Shown: positions 19,744-30,509, numbered from the stretch's first letter. The stretch: 64,000 nt of DNA from an uncultured Blastocatellia bacterium (GCA_937934295.1 CALHAI010000004.1:248001-312000); one strand, 5' to 3'. Notes: generated by a model from the sequence alone, not told the origin. Numbers and translations: made by a program.

Positions 19744-21119
19744 AACGGAAGGAAGATCGTCACGGTCGTCCCTTTGCCCGGGCTGCTTTGAACGGTGATC
19801 TCCCCATTGTGCGCTTCAATGATACGGCGCGCCGCGGCCAGTCCAAGACCAGTTCCGAATGGCTTCGTCGTGAAGAATGGATCGAAGAGCTTCTCCATAT
19901 CGCCGGGGGCGATGCCCACGCCGGAATCGCGAATGGTGATGCGCACGCACCGTTGGGACGGACGATCGGGAATCTCGCCGAGGTCGGTCGCAACGACCAG
20001 CTCCCCGGCTTCCGGCATCGCCTGCACGGCATTCAGGAGAAGGTTCCACAGGACCTCTTTGATCAGATCCGGATCAACGGAGCACAGCGTGACGACCGGA
20101 GAGAATTCCTTACGGATGCAGATGCGCGAGTCGAAGTGTGGATCCTTCTGGAGCAGGTCGAGCGCCTGCTCGATCACCTCATGGATGTGGGTGAGCACGG
20201 GTTCCGGATCCGGCATGCGCGCGTAGGTCAGGACCTGTCGAGTGAAATCGCTCAAGCGTCGCGCCTCCGAGGAGATGAGCCGCAGAAGCTCGCGCTCATT
20301 CTCATCGGCATTGGGGAGGAGTTGGAGCAGTAGTTCCGCTGCGTTAGCGATCGCGCCCAAGGGATTGCGAATCTCATGGGCGAGGATCGCCGTCATCTGG
20401 CCAATGTTCGAGAGCTGGTGCGCCAGCGCCACTTTCCGCTCCATCGCCGTGAGTTGACCCTTGAGCTTCTCCACTTCGCGCGTCAGTTCCTGGATGTGGG
20501 CTTCGTAGGCCCTCTCTTTGTGGAGCGTATCGGTTCTGTCGAAGAAAGCGGTCACGACGCCGATGATCTCGCCCGCATAGCCCCTCAAGGGCATCGCCCA
20601 TCCGACCAAAAGTCGTCGTTCTCCCTCAGGCGTCAGAGCGCGGAGGTCTTCAACGATGACGGAGGCGCCGCTTTTGACGGCGCGCAGGGCCGGGAACCAT
20701 TCGGGGGGATAAGTGCCGAGGTCCGGATGGTAAAAGCCATACAAGTCCGTGCAGTTAAAGAGCGTCGAGCGCGGCTCCAGCTTCCGACCCAGCAGCTCCT
20801 GTGAGGCCCGGTTCATCGAGCGGAGCCTCCCTGAGGGCCACTCGGCGATCCATATCGGAACGGGGAATTCGCTCATGAGGGCATCCAAGCTGCAGAGCAG
20901 CAGCTCGTTCGCCTGATGGTGAACGTGCGAGCGATCCGCCGTCCGATCGCCTTCTTCGTCTTTGTGCACCTCAAGATCCGAACCGCGCGAGAACGGCTCG
21001 CTCCTGAGGAATGACCACCCAGCGAAGAGAAAGAGAGGGATGAGCAACCATAAGCTGGGATCCGCATTCCACAACGAGATCGCCAAGAGAGGCTCCTCTC
21101 TGAATAGCGTGATGTTCAT
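19740..21119 (-). CDS. PAS-containing sensor histidine kinase
   Basis: H-box ILAHEIRNPLGAIANAAELLL, N-box LLNAVQAM, G1 DSGVGIAPGDMEKLFDPFFTTKPFGTGLGLA; start chosen at MNITLFREE with SD CAGGAGGATGGGGG. Confidence 0.92.
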   Translation of the reverse strand: MNITLFREEPLLAISLWNADPSLWLLIPLFLFAGWSFLRSEPFSRGSDLEVHKDEEGDRTADRSHVHHQANELLLCSLDALMSEFPVPIWIAEWPSGRLRSMNRASQELLGRKLEPRSTLFNCTDLYGFYHPDLGTYPPEWFPALRAVKSGASVIVEDLRALTPEGERRLLVGWAMPLRGYAGEIIGVVTAFFDRTDTLHKERAYEAHIQELTREVEKLKGQLTAMERKVALAHQLSNIGQMTAILAHEIRNPLGAIANAAELLLQLLPNADENERELLRLISSEARRLSDFTRQVLTYARMPDPEPVLTHIHEVIEQALDLLQKDPHFDSRICIRKEFSPVVTLCSVDPDLIKEVLWNLLLNAVQAMPEAGELVVATDLGEIPDRPSQRCVRITIRDSGVGIAPGDMEKLFDPFFTTKPFGTGLGLAAARRIIEAHNGEITVQSSPGKGTTVTIFLPL

Positions 21120-21186
21120 CCCCCATCCTCCTGGCACACGCTCCGCAGCCCCATCGGCTATTTGGCCCCATCTTCTCTCTCTCGTC

Positions 21187-21206
21187 AATACGGCGAATGC
21201 CGTATT
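21187..21206. promoter_or_regulatory. 20-bp perfect palindrome AATACGGC-GAAT-GCCGTATT upstream of the histidine kinase
   Basis: Exact 8-bp arms with 4-nt centre, about 70-90 nt upstream of the ATG at 21119 (minus strand). Confidence 0.55.
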
Positions 21207-21414
21207 TTCCATAGGCCGAACATCGGATGAGGAAGTGCGGATGCTTTTGCGAGGACATCGAGCCCATCCCAAGTCCATATCCTCGACGAGGAAGAGGGGC
21301 TGAGCTAAGATTAAAGAGGCCTTTTCCATCCCCCCGGCACGCTACGAGCGCGCCGGGAGGGAGAATTCATCGAATCTTCTTTCGCACGAACGGAAGAGGG
21401 GGAAGGAAGGACTT

Positions 21415-22602
21415 ATGGGAAGCCAGCGGCGCGAGGTGGTCATCGTCGGTGCGGCGCGAACGCCGGTCGGATCCTTTCTCGGAGCGCTCAGCGGGCTGTC
21501 GGCACCAAAGCTGGGAGCGGCAGCCATTCGCGAAGCGCTACGTCGAGCCGGCGTGGCGCCGGAAGACGTGGATGAAGTCATCATGGGAAATGTGCTTCAG
21601 GCGGGTGTGGGACAAGCCCCCGCACGACAGGCCGCGCTCTTTGCCGAGTTGCCGACGAAGGTCGAATGCCTGACGATCAATAAGGTCTGCGGGTCTGGAT
21701 TGAAAGCCGTGATGCTCGCTGAGCAGGCGATCGCGCTCGGTGATGCGGAGATCATCGTCGCCGGTGGGATGGAGAGCATGAGCAACGCCCCGTATCTTTT
21801 GGAGCGCGCGCGGACGGGCTATCGGCTCGGCCATGGCGAGATCGTGGACAGCATGATCAAGGATGGGCTCTGGGACGTCTACAACGACTTTCACATGGGG
21901 AATGCCGGAGAGCTCTGTGCGCGTCGGCTCGATATCTCTCGCGAGGAGCAAGACGAGTACGCCGCCGAGAGTTACCGGCGCGCACAGCGGGCTCAGGAGC
22001 ACGGGCTTTTGGCTGAGGAGATCGTGCCCGTCGAAGTCCCGCATGCGAAGGGGGGAACAGTCCTGGTGACGGAGGATGAGGAGCCCAAGCGCGTGAACTT
22101 CGAGAAGATGAAGACGCTCAAGCCCGCGTTCGAGCCAGGGGGGACGATCACGCCCGCCAATGCCTCGAAGATTAACGATGGCGCGGCCGCTGTCGTCTTG
22201 ATGTCGCGCGAGCGAGCCGAAGCGATGGGCGTGCCGCCGCTGGCGCGCATCGTGGGCGCAGTCGCCGCCGCACGCCAGCCGGAGGAGTTCACCGTTGCTC
22301 CGGTCGATGCGATTCAGAAGGTCTTGAGGAAGACGGGACTCTCGCTCTCGGACATTGATCTGTTTGAGATCAATGAGGCTTTCGCGGTCGTGGCGCTGGC
22401 GGCGATCCGATTACTGGAGCTGGACCCGAAGAAGGTGAACGTCAACGGAGGGGCCGTCGCCTTCGGCCATCCTATTGGTGCCAGCGGCGCGCGATTGCTC
22501 ACGACGCTCCTCTACGAACTGAAGCGGCGACAGGCCCGTCGTGGTCTCGTCACGCTCTGCATCGGCGGGGGAGAGGCCGTTGCCATGATCGTCGAGCGGT
22601 AG
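21415..22602 (+). CDS. Acetyl-CoA acetyltransferase (thiolase)
   Basis: [80 protein letters not shown]. Confidence 0.96.
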   Translation: MGSQRREVVIVGAARTPVGSFLGALSGLSAPKLGAAAIREALRRAGVAPEDVDEVIMGNVLQAGVGQAPARQAALFAELPTKVECLTINKVCGSGLKAVMLAEQAIALGDAEIIVAGGMESMSNAPYLLERARTGYRLGHGEIVDSMIKDGLWDVYNDFHMGNAGELCARRLDISREEQDEYAAESYRRAQRAQEHGLLAEEIVPVEVPHAKGGTVLVTEDEEPKRVNFEKMKTLKPAFEPGGTITPANASKINDGAAAVVLMSRERAEAMGVPPLARIVGAVAAARQPEEFTVAPVDAIQKVLRKTGLSLSDIDLFEINEAFAVVALAAIRLLELDPKKVNVNGGAVAFGHPIGASGARLLTTLLYELKRRQARRGLVTLCIGGGEAVAMIVER

Positions 22603-22611
22603 CCATCGAGC

Positions 22612-23646
22612 GTGTCCGAAGAGCCGCGTGACCTTCACACCGAAATCGTGCCCGTCACGCCCGAGGCGCCGGAGCCGGAGGCCATCGAGCGAGCGGCCGC
22701 TGTGCTGCGGCGGGGAGGGTTAGTCGCCTTTCCGACGGAGACCGTCTACGGGCTCGGCGCCGATGCGCTGAATCCTCAAGCCGTCTTGCGCATCTTCGCT
22801 GTCAAGGGGCGTCCGGCCGATAACCCGCTCATCGTGCACGTCGCGGGGAAGGAGCAGCTGTGCGAGGTCGCCCGCGCGATCCCTGAACCGGCCTGGGCGT
22901 TGGTCGAGCGATTTTGGCCAGGCCCGCTGACGCTCGTTCTACCTCGGCATGAGCGGGTGCCACAGGAGACGACCGGGGGGTTGGAGACGGTCGCCGTGCG
23001 CATGCCCGATAGCGCGATCGCGCTCGCGCTCATTCGTGCCCTGGGGCGTCCGATCGCCGCGCCGAGTGCGAACCTCTCCGGGCGTCCAAGCCCGACGGCC
23101 GCCGAACACGTCTATGAAGACCTGTGCGGGCGCATCGAATTGATCCTTGACGGGGGACCGACACGCATCGGCGTCGAGTCCACGGTCCTGGATCTGACGA
23201 CATCTCCGCCGACGATCTTGCGTCCCGGTGGGGTATCGCCCGAGCAGCTTCGACCGATCCTCGGCGAGCTCCGACTCCGTGCTGAGATCTTGGAAGCGCG
23301 ACGCTCACCCGGTACGCGCTATCGGCATTATCGCCCGCGTGCCGAGGTCGTGCTCATCGAACGCTGGGAGGAGGTGAAGCATCGGCCGCTGGTCGAGCAA
23401 TTGGCTGCGAGCGTGCATCGCCTTGGATACATTGGGCGAGAACGTGGACTCTCGTTCGGGAATGCGGAGGCGCATGTGGTGGAGCTACCGCCCGATCCTC
23501 AGGAGTATGCGCGGCGGCTGTTCGCGATCTTTCGGGAGCTGGACCAACGCGGGGTAGAAGTGATCATCATCGAGGGCGTTGTGGAGACGGATTTAGGACT
23601 TGCCGTGATGGACCGGCTCCGTCGCGCGGCCTCGCGTGTTCTGTGA
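22612..23646 (+). CDS. tsaC: L-threonylcarbamoyladenylate synthase (TsaC/Sua5, Sua5-type C-terminal domain)
   Basis: GGLVAFPTETVYGLGADALNPQAVLRIFAVKGRPADNPLIVHV, PSANLSGRPSPT, STVLDLT; 344 aa with SPGTRYRHYRP. Confidence 0.94.
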   Translation: MSEEPRDLHTEIVPVTPEAPEPEAIERAAAVLRRGGLVAFPTETVYGLGADALNPQAVLRIFAVKGRPADNPLIVHVAGKEQLCEVARAIPEPAWALVERFWPGPLTLVLPRHERVPQETTGGLETVAVRMPDSAIALALIRALGRPIAAPSANLSGRPSPTAAEHVYEDLCGRIELILDGGPTRIGVESTVLDLTTSPPTILRPGGVSPEQLRPILGELRLRAEILEARRSPGTRYRHYRPRAEVVLIERWEEVKHRPLVEQLAASVHRLGYIGRERGLSFGNAEAHVVELPPDPQEYARRLFAIFRELDQRGVEVIIIEGVVETDLGLAVMDRLRRAASRVL

Positions 23647-23768
23647 GGCACGAGGCAGAGCCGTGAGCCAACGACCCGTGAAGTTGGCACTTCTCAATAG
23701 ACGTTCAGGCCCCTTGGCGATTTCCGATCACCGAGGAGCCCAACCGATCAGGAGGACTTGGCGAGGAC

Positions 23769-24218
23769 ATGTGGAGGAAGCTGATCCGCTTCATCCGTCG
23801 CGCGCTTCGGAGTCGAGCTTCTCCTCGAGAGATTGCCGGTGGCTTGGCGCTCGGTCTGGTCATCACTTTCACGCCGACACTCGGATTCCAGATCCCCCTG
23901 GCGATCTCGCTCTCGACACTCTTTCGCGTTAATCCGCTTGCCGCGTTCGCGGGGATTCAAATCACGAATCCGTTGACCGCGCCGTTCGTCTACACGGTGA
24001 CCTATCGCGTAGGAACATGGCTTCTCGGTCAGCGCGATCGCGCTTTCGAGTGGCGGGGGCTGGACGCGATGGATCTGGTGCGAGCGGGGGCGGCGCTTTG
24101 GGTTGGGGGATTGGCTTTGGGCGGGGCATTCGCCGTTCTCGGCTATTTTGGGGCGCTCTGGCTCCTCACGCGATGGCGCATGCGACACGTGCCACAGGAG
24201 CACGAGAGCGCCGGATAA
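23769..24218 (+). CDS. DUF2062-domain membrane protein
   Basis: SPREIAGGLALGLVITFTPTLGFQIPLAISLSTLFRVNPLAAFAGIQITNP. Confidence 0.8.
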   Translation: MWRKLIRFIRRALRSRASPREIAGGLALGLVITFTPTLGFQIPLAISLSTLFRVNPLAAFAGIQITNPLTAPFVYTVTYRVGTWLLGQRDRAFEWRGLDAMDLVRAGAALWVGGLALGGAFAVLGYFGALWLLTRWRMRHVPQEHESAG

Positions 24219-24275
24219 AATTCGGACAAGCGCCGCGCCTTCCCATGGCCTTTGAGATCGTGCGGGGGGATCTCC

Positions 24276-25547
24276 TCAGATCTTCAGCGTGCGAGAGAGC
24301 ACACTGAAGAACGTCGCGATCTCCGCCGGCTGTGTGAAGATATGTGTGGAGAGGCGAAGGCGCGGTCCTCCTCCACCTACGCGGATATGGTGCTCACTGA
24401 GTGTCCGACGCAGGCGCTCGGCCTCGACCTCAGCGAACTCGGCCGTCGTCATCGCCCCCCATAATTCGGGATGATCCGGTGTGAGCAGCTTCGCGCGCGG
24501 GAAGCGTTGGAAGCCCTCATACACGAGGCGGGCCAATTGACGCTGTCGAGTGAAGATGCGCTCCGGCCCGATCTGCTGATGAAAGCGGAGGGCGGCCAGC
24601 AGGCCTTTCAGCAGCGAGAGGTTGCACGTCCCCAGGTTGCTGAAGCGATACGCCTTCAGTGCCTTGTTGTTCCATTCGCCGCTGGCGATGTTGACCCAGA
24701 GGCGATCCTGAACCACCTCGCGTAAGAAGAGAACGCCCGTCCCTTTCGGCGCCAGCAGCCACTTATGCGGGCTCGTCCCATAGAAGTCACAGCCGATCTC
24801 TCGCAGATTGAGCGGGAGTTGACCGATCGCGTGTGCCCCATCCACGACCGAGAGAATCCCCCGCTCGCGCGCCATGGCGCAGATCTCTCGAGCTGGGAGG
24901 ACAAGCCCCGTCGTCGTCGTGATGTGACTGAAGCTGACGACGCGCACATCGGGCGTGAGCGCTCGATCGAAGAGTTCGAGGATCTGCTCCTTCGACGCCG
25001 GCGGAAGCGGCAGCTTCACGTACCGAAGGCGAATCCCGAAGCGCGCCTCCTTCTGCTGCCAGCAACAGAGGCCTCCCGGATGCTCTTGATCCGTCGTCAC
25101 CACGACGTCACCCCGATTCAGGTCCAAGCCGTTGCAGACCGTATTCATGGCCTCCGTCGCATTGCGCACTAAGGCGATCTCGTCGCGGGAGACGCCCAGG
25201 AATCGAGCCAATTCCTCGCGCACTTCACGGATGTGCGCATTCTCCCCATAACCCCACCACGGATAGTCGGGCTCGTTGAACGCCTCTGAGGTGAACAGGT
25301 GCTCGGCGACGGCGCGGATCACCGGCAACGGACAGACACCCAGAGAGCCACAATTGAGGTTGATATGGTTGGGATCCAACAGGAACTGACGCCGCATCTC
25401 GGCCCAATACCATTCGGGATCGCGTTCGTAGAGCGCGTCCGAGGGAAGCGGCGGTGCTTCCGCTCGAAGCAGTTGCGCCACCTGCTCCCGCGAGAGGCCG
25501 AGGACAGCCGCCGCCATCGCGTGCTGCATGAACTCGCGCCGTTTCAT
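24276..25547 (-). CDS. PLP-dependent aminotransferase class V-fold enzyme with Tat-like N-terminus
   Basis: MKRREFMQHAMAAAVLGLS; VRNATEAMNTVCNGLDL; GAHAIGQLPLNLREIGCDFYGTSPHKWLLAPKGTGVLFLR. Confidence 0.85.
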   Translation of the reverse strand: MKRREFMQHAMAAAVLGLSREQVAQLLRAEAPPLPSDALYERDPEWYWAEMRRQFLLDPNHINLNCGSLGVCPLPVIRAVAEHLFTSEAFNEPDYPWWGYGENAHIREVREELARFLGVSRDEIALVRNATEAMNTVCNGLDLNRGDVVVTTDQEHPGGLCCWQQKEARFGIRLRYVKLPLPPASKEQILELFDRALTPDVRVVSFSHITTTTGLVLPAREICAMARERGILSVVDGAHAIGQLPLNLREIGCDFYGTSPHKWLLAPKGTGVLFLREVVQDRLWVNIASGEWNNKALKAYRFSNLGTCNLSLLKGLLAALRFHQQIGPERIFTRQRQLARLVYEGFQRFPRAKLLTPDHPELWGAMTTAEFAEVEAERLRRTLSEHHIRVGGGGPRLRLSTHIFTQPAEIATFFSVLSRTLKI

Positions 25548-25566
25548 CACAGACCTCCTTACACTC

Positions 25567-26340
25567 TTAGGGAGAAGGCCGCGCCGACTCTGGCGCCGCG
25601 CGCGCCCGCCGCCGTTCCCGTTCGGCGACGAGTTGATTGGCCAAAAGCAAGCTCTCGAACGTTCCGGCATCGGTCCACCATCCGTCCAGGATGTCGTAGG
25701 TCAACTCCCCGCGCTCTAGATAGGCATTGTTGACGTCGGTGATCTCCAACTCTCCTCGCGCGCTCGGCTTGAGCGTGCGGATGATGTCGAAGACTTTCTC
25801 GTCGTAGAAATAAATCCCAGTGACGGCGTAAGGCGAGCCCGGAACCTTCGGCTTCTCCTCGATCCGGACGACGCGCCCGTCTTCGATCACCGGTACGCCA
25901 AAGCGCGTCGGATCAGGAACCGCTTTGAGGAGGATCTTCGCTCCCGATCCTTGCTCCAGGTATCGTTCGACATACGGGGCGATGGATTTCTCAACGATAT
26001 TGTCACCGAGAATGACGCAGAGCAGATGTCCATCAGCAAAGTGCTCGGCCAGGCTGAGCGCGGCGGCGATTCCCCCCTCGCCCTGCTGATACGTGTAGTG
26101 CAGATGTTTCAGCCCGAACTCCGCGCCATTGCCAAGAAGCCGGAGGAAATCTCCGGCGTTATTCCCCCCGGTCACGATCATGATGTCCCGAATCCCCGCT
26201 TCGACGAGCGTCTCCAAGGGATAGTAGATCATCGGCTTGTTATAGACGGGCAACAGGTGCTTGTTCGTCACCTTCGTCAGTGGATAAAGCCGCGTCCCCA
26301 ATCCGCCGGCCAGAATCACGCCCTTGATCGTCCTCTTCAT
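25567..26340 (-). CDS. Sugar nucleotidyltransferase, glucose-1-phosphate thymidylyltransferase-like
   Basis: KGVILAGGLGTRLYPLTKVTNKHLLPVYNKPMIYYPLETLVEAGIRDIMIV; VILGDNIVE; VIRIEEKPKVP. Confidence 0.92.
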   Translation of the reverse strand: MKRTIKGVILAGGLGTRLYPLTKVTNKHLLPVYNKPMIYYPLETLVEAGIRDIMIVTGGNNAGDFLRLLGNGAEFGLKHLHYTYQQGEGGIAAALSLAEHFADGHLLCVILGDNIVEKSIAPYVERYLEQGSGAKILLKAVPDPTRFGVPVIEDGRVVRIEEKPKVPGSPYAVTGIYFYDEKVFDIIRTLKPSARGELEITDVNNAYLERGELTYDILDGWWTDAGTFESLLLANQLVAERERRRARAAPESARPSP

Positions 26341-26521
26341 CGCTCGACCCTCCCCCGTTGAGTTCATCATCGGGGGAGATTGTGACACGATTCGGGATCA
26401 GAGGCAAAGGGGGAGTCACGGGTCTGCCAAAAGGCCTATCGGGCTACTTGACTCCTAATTGGGAGGCATGCTAAACCTTAGTCGGTCTTTCCGAGAACCG
26501 ATGAGTTGAGGAGGGTCGGGT

Positions 26522-29500
26522 ATGCGCAAGACATGTATGCGGCTTTTGCCCATTCTTCCCTTTGGTCTCTTCCTCACGGCAGCGATCTTTGCGCAAACGG
26601 CCATGAGCCGGATCACGGGCACGGTCGTGGACCCAACTGGGGCCGTGATCCAGGGCGCCGTCGTCATTGCTCGGAACGAGGCCACGGGGGTCGAATATAA
26701 GACGACGACGACATCGGCCGGCACCTATGCCTTGGAGTCGTTGCCGGTCGGTAGCTATACGATCACGGTGGAGTATCCAGGATTCCGCAAGTACGTGGGG
26801 ACGAACAATGTCCTGACCGTTGGGGCTCCCCTTGTGGTGAACGTGACGCTGGAAGTTGGACAGCCGACGGAGATCGTCGAGGTGACCGGCGCCTATGAGC
26901 GCATCGCGACGACGCATGCGATGCTCGGTGGGGTCGTGACCCGGCGCGAAGTCGTCGAGCTGCCGCTCAACGGCCGCAACCCATTGAGTTTGATCATCTT
27001 AGAGCCTGGGCTTGTGCAGCGCACGACGGGAGCAGCCGGTTCGGGAACGCATGTCTTCGGCTCGCGCGATCGCGCGCACAATGTGACCATTGACGGCATT
27101 GACGCGAACGAATCCTCGGTGCCGAATCCGCAGAACAACGTCTACCGGCTCAATCCCGACAACGTGCAGGAATATCGCGTGGTCACCCATAATGCGACGC
27201 CGGAATTCGGGCGCAACAGCGGCGCCAACGTCAACATTGTGACGCGTTCGGGCACGAACGAGTTCCACGGGGATTTCTTCTGGTTCCATCGGAACACGGT
27301 GCTCAATGCCAACGAGTGGTTCAACAATGCGGCGGGTCTGGGGCGGCCGACGCTTCTCCTGCATCAGTTTGGCGCTTCCGGAGGTGGACCGATCGTCAAG
27401 AACAGGACGTTCTTCTTCGCCAGTTGGCAGGGGAATCGCATCAAGCAGACGATGCCCATTGCGCAGTCCTTCGGTGTGCCGCTCGTCTACACGGACACGT
27501 TGAAGAAGCAGGGCATCTTCCGCTACTTCGTCCCGGATCCGGCGAACCCGCTCATTCTCGATGGCGTCCTCATCACGCGGAATTCGCCGCGGCTGGTGGA
27601 TCCGATCACGGGCGCTCTGCGGCCGGGCGTGCGCATGTGCGCGACGCCGACCGAGCTCGGCTGCATCCGCACGTACAACATCTTCGCGAATGATCCGGCG
27701 GGGATCGGGCCTGATCCGCTCATGATGGAGATGCTCGCGAAGTTCCCATCGCCCAATACGTTCAACGTCGGCGATGGCTTGAACACGGCGGGCTTCATCT
27801 GGAATCCTCCCTCGCGATTCAAGGGCCCGCATCTGCTGTTCCGCGTGGATCACAAGTTCGATGAGAATAACAGCATGTTTGGGCGGCTGCTCCTCTCCAA
27901 TTGGGATACGCGCGAAGGCGATTTCCTGAACGCGCGGCCTTCGATCTTCCCCGGCTTTGCTCCGCTTGGGGAGGTGAGTCGAGAGTCGCAAGGGCTGGCG
28001 CTCAACTACCGGCGCGTCATCTCCTCTCGGATGGTCAACGAGTTCACGACGGGCTTCAGTCGCTTCATGTTCACCTTCCTCTTGCGGGAAGCCAATACGA
28101 AGCTCGGCGTTGAGCCACCGCCCTACGGGCAGGAATGCTTTGGCGATGATTCCCTCTCGCTTGTGGACACGCCGTTCTGCAATACGCCGTTCACACGCCG
28201 AGCGGTGAGCACGATCCAGTTCATCGACAACCTGAGCTACATGCGCGGCGCGCACAACATCCGCACGGGGATCAACTTCCGGCTCTATCGGCACAACGAC
28301 AATCGGGGCGTGCCGGGCGGGTTCAACATGTGGCCAACGATCATTTTCAGCCAGAGCGTGCGTCCACCGACGGCCAATACGGCGCCGGGCGTGGCGGCTG
28401 GGTTCCCCGGCGCTCCGGGGATTAACGCGAGCGACAATGTCAATCTCCAGCAGGCGATCGTCGAGCTGATGGGCATCCCGGCTCGCGTGCAACAGGGGTT
28501 CGTCGCCGATTTCAAGCGCGACCAATACATCTTCGCCCCCTTTGTCGCCGGAACTCGCGTCAAGCAGTACAACTTCTACGCCCAGGACGAATGGCGCGTG
28601 CGGCGGAACTTCACGTTGACCTACGGATTCCGATGGGAGATCAATCTGCCGCCCAAGGACTGCTGCGATCGCGTCTTCGTGCCGGATCGCCCCTTGGATG
28701 GGAGTCAGGGCCCGGTGACCTATGTGCCTTCGGACAGGTGGTTCAAGCGGATGAATTGGACGACGATCGCCCCGCGCGTGAGCTTCGCTTGGGACCCGCG
28801 CTCTTCGGGCAAGATGGCGATTCGCGTCGGGTACGGACTCGCCTTCGATACGATCTCCACATTCCAAGTGACGGCCATCTCCGGCATGATCCCCGGGAGC
28901 GTCCTTCGCTGTGTCGTGAACGTGCAGGATCCGCCGACGGGACCGTGCCGAGACATCCCGAATGATGTGCGGTTGAGCCAGCTCATGGCCGCCTTGAAGC
29001 CGCTCGATCTTGGTCCACCCACGCGGAAGCCCTCGGAGCTACTGCGGCTTCCGGAGCGACCACTTGGCTTGGCACCGCAGGTTGGGGCGTTCGATCCGAA
29101 TCTCAAGGTCCCGACCGTGCATGAGTGGAGCTTGACGATCCAGCGGGAGTTGCCCCATGCGTTCGTGGGGCAGGTCGGCTACATCGGCAAGCGCGGGATG
29201 CGGCTCTATCGCGCGTATGATCTGAATCAGTTCCGCTACCCGCCCGAGTTCTTGCAGGAGTTCCTGAGGGCGCAGAAGAACCTCATGATCTGCAAGCGCA
29301 ATCCGGACGCTTGCCTGGCGGCCCAAGCGGCCGCGGGCATTCCGGCCGCGAGCCGTACCGTGGATAATTTCGCCTACTTCGGATTGCCGGGGCAGGAGCC
29401 CTTGCCCTTGCTTAGCCAATTGCTTAATGCGACCTCGCCGACATCGGCCCGCTATCGCGGGGCCTTCGCGACGGACGTGCTCAACGGTGGCGTGGGCGAT

Positions 29501-30502
29501 CTCGCAGTCCGGATCGATCAGCTCTCGGGGACCGATTGGATCGTCAATCGCGGCTTCCCGGCCAACTACTTCCGGCCCAATGCGCAGTTCGGGCAGATCT
29601 TCTACTTCGATTCCGGCGGCAGTTCGAACTACCACGGTATGATCGTGCAAGTGCAACGTCGCTATGAGAAGGGGTTGACCTTCGGCTTAGCCTACACGCT
29701 CGCGAAGTCCATTGATGACATGTCGGTGGATCCGGTGGCGGCGGCTTCCGGCGGCGGCTTGAGCACGACCAATTCACGCACCCCGACCGACGTGCGGAAC
29801 TTCAGGCTCGATCGCGCGCGCTCGGACTTTGACAATCGGCACGTGTTCGTCGTCAACTGGCTCTACGACCTGCCGTTCGGTCGTGGGCAGAAGTGGGGGA
29901 GCGATTGGCCGGGTGTCCTGCAGCACATTCTGGGCGGCTGGACCATCACGGGCATCTCCATCTATCAAAGCGGAGAGCCGTACACGCTCAATTCGGGTGT
30001 GCGCACTGTCCATCAGACCAAGCAATCGCGCGCCGAAGTCCGCGGGCCGATGCCGAAATCGAAACTCCAGTTCGTCCCTGGAATCCAAGGGCCGGTGGTC
30101 TTTCATGTCGGGGATCGCATTGTGGATCCGGCCAGCCCCTTCTTCAACTGCCGTCAGGTGATCGGAACCGAGAGCTACTTCTGCATCCCAGCTCCCGGGC
30201 AGGCTGGGATGGGGCGGAACGCGGTGCAGGGGCCGAGCTTCTGGAACATGGACATGGGGCTCATTAAGAAATTCCAGCTCACCGAGCGCGTGAAGCTCGA
30301 TTTCCGTACGGAGTTCTTCAACGTCTTCAATCACCCGAACTTTGAGAATCCGCGGAACGCGAGCGTGGGATCGCCGACGATCACCAGCTCGCTCTTCGGG
30401 CAAACCTGCTGCGTGACGGCCGCTGTGCCCAGCTCGGCGACGATCATCGCCACGGGCGAGCCCAATCGCGTGATCCAATTCGCCTTAAAGCTCAGCTTCT
30501 GA
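26522..30502 (+). CDS. Acidobacterial-type TonB-dependent receptor-like protein with carboxypeptidase-regulatory N-terminal domain
   Basis: Signal peptide; ITGTVVDPTGAVIQGAVVIARNEATGVEYKTTTTSAGTYALESLPVGSYTITVEYPGF; plug LPLNGRNPLSLI; GPIVKNRTFFFASWQG; C-terminal FALKLSF. Confidence 0.92.
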   Translation: MRKTCMRLLPILPFGLFLTAAIFAQTAMSRITGTVVDPTGAVIQGAVVIARNEATGVEYKTTTTSAGTYALESLPVGSYTITVEYPGFRKYVGTNNVLTVGAPLVVNVTLEVGQPTEIVEVTGAYERIATTHAMLGGVVTRREVVELPLNGRNPLSLIILEPGLVQRTTGAAGSGTHVFGSRDRAHNVTIDGIDANESSVPNPQNNVYRLNPDNVQEYRVVTHNATPEFGRNSGANVNIVTRSGTNEFHGDFFWFHRNTVLNANEWFNNAAGLGRPTLLLHQFGASGGGPIVKNRTFFFASWQGNRIKQTMPIAQSFGVPLVYTDTLKKQGIFRYFVPDPANPLILDGVLITRNSPRLVDPITGALRPGVRMCATPTELGCIRTYNIFANDPAGIGPDPLMMEMLAKFPSPNTFNVGDGLNTAGFIWNPPSRFKGPHLLFRVDHKFDENNSMFGRLLLSNWDTREGDFLNARPSIFPGFAPLGEVSRESQGLALNYRRVISSRMVNEFTTGFSRFMFTFLLREANTKLGVEPPPYGQECFGDDSLSLVDTPFCNTPFTRRAVSTIQFIDNLSYMRGAHNIRTGINFRLYRHNDNRGVPGGFNMWPTIIFSQSVRPPTANTAPGVAAGFPGAPGINASDNVNLQQAIVELMGIPARVQQGFVADFKRDQYIFAPFVAGTRVKQYNFYAQDEWRVRRNFTLTYGFRWEINLPPKDCCDRVFVPDRPLDGSQGPVTYVPSDRWFKRMNWTTIAPRVSFAWDPRSSGKMAIRVGYGLAFDTISTFQVTAISGMIPGSVLRCVVNVQDPPTGPCRDIPNDVRLSQLMAALKPLDLGPPTRKPSELLRLPERPLGLAPQVGAFDPNLKVPTVHEWSLTIQRELPHAFVGQVGYIGKRGMRLYRAYDLNQFRYPPEFLQEFLRAQKNLMICKRNPDACLAAQAAAGIPAASRTVDNFAYFGLPGQEPLPLLSQLLNATSPTSARYRGAFATDVLNGGVGDLAVRIDQLSGTDWIVNRGFPANYFRPNAQFGQIFYFDSGGSSNYHGMIVQVQRRYEKGLTFGLAYTLAKSIDDMSVDPVAAASGGGLSTTNSRTPTDVRNFRLDRARSDFDNRHVFVVNWLYDLPFGRGQKWGSDWPGVLQHILGGWTITGISIYQSGEPYTLNSGVRTVHQTKQSRAEVRGPMPKSKLQFVPGIQGPVVFHVGDRIVDPASPFFNCRQVIGTESYFCIPAPGQAGMGRNAVQGPSFWNMDMGLIKKFQLTERVKLDFRTEFFNVFNHPNFENPRNASVGSPTITSSLFGQTCCVTAAVPSSATIIATGEPNRVIQFALKLSF

Positions 30503-30509
30503 ACCTCTC

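Noticed and set aside
26999-28867. 622-aa minus-strand ORF
   Set aside because: Antisense to the TonB-type receptor, which has clear homology motifs.
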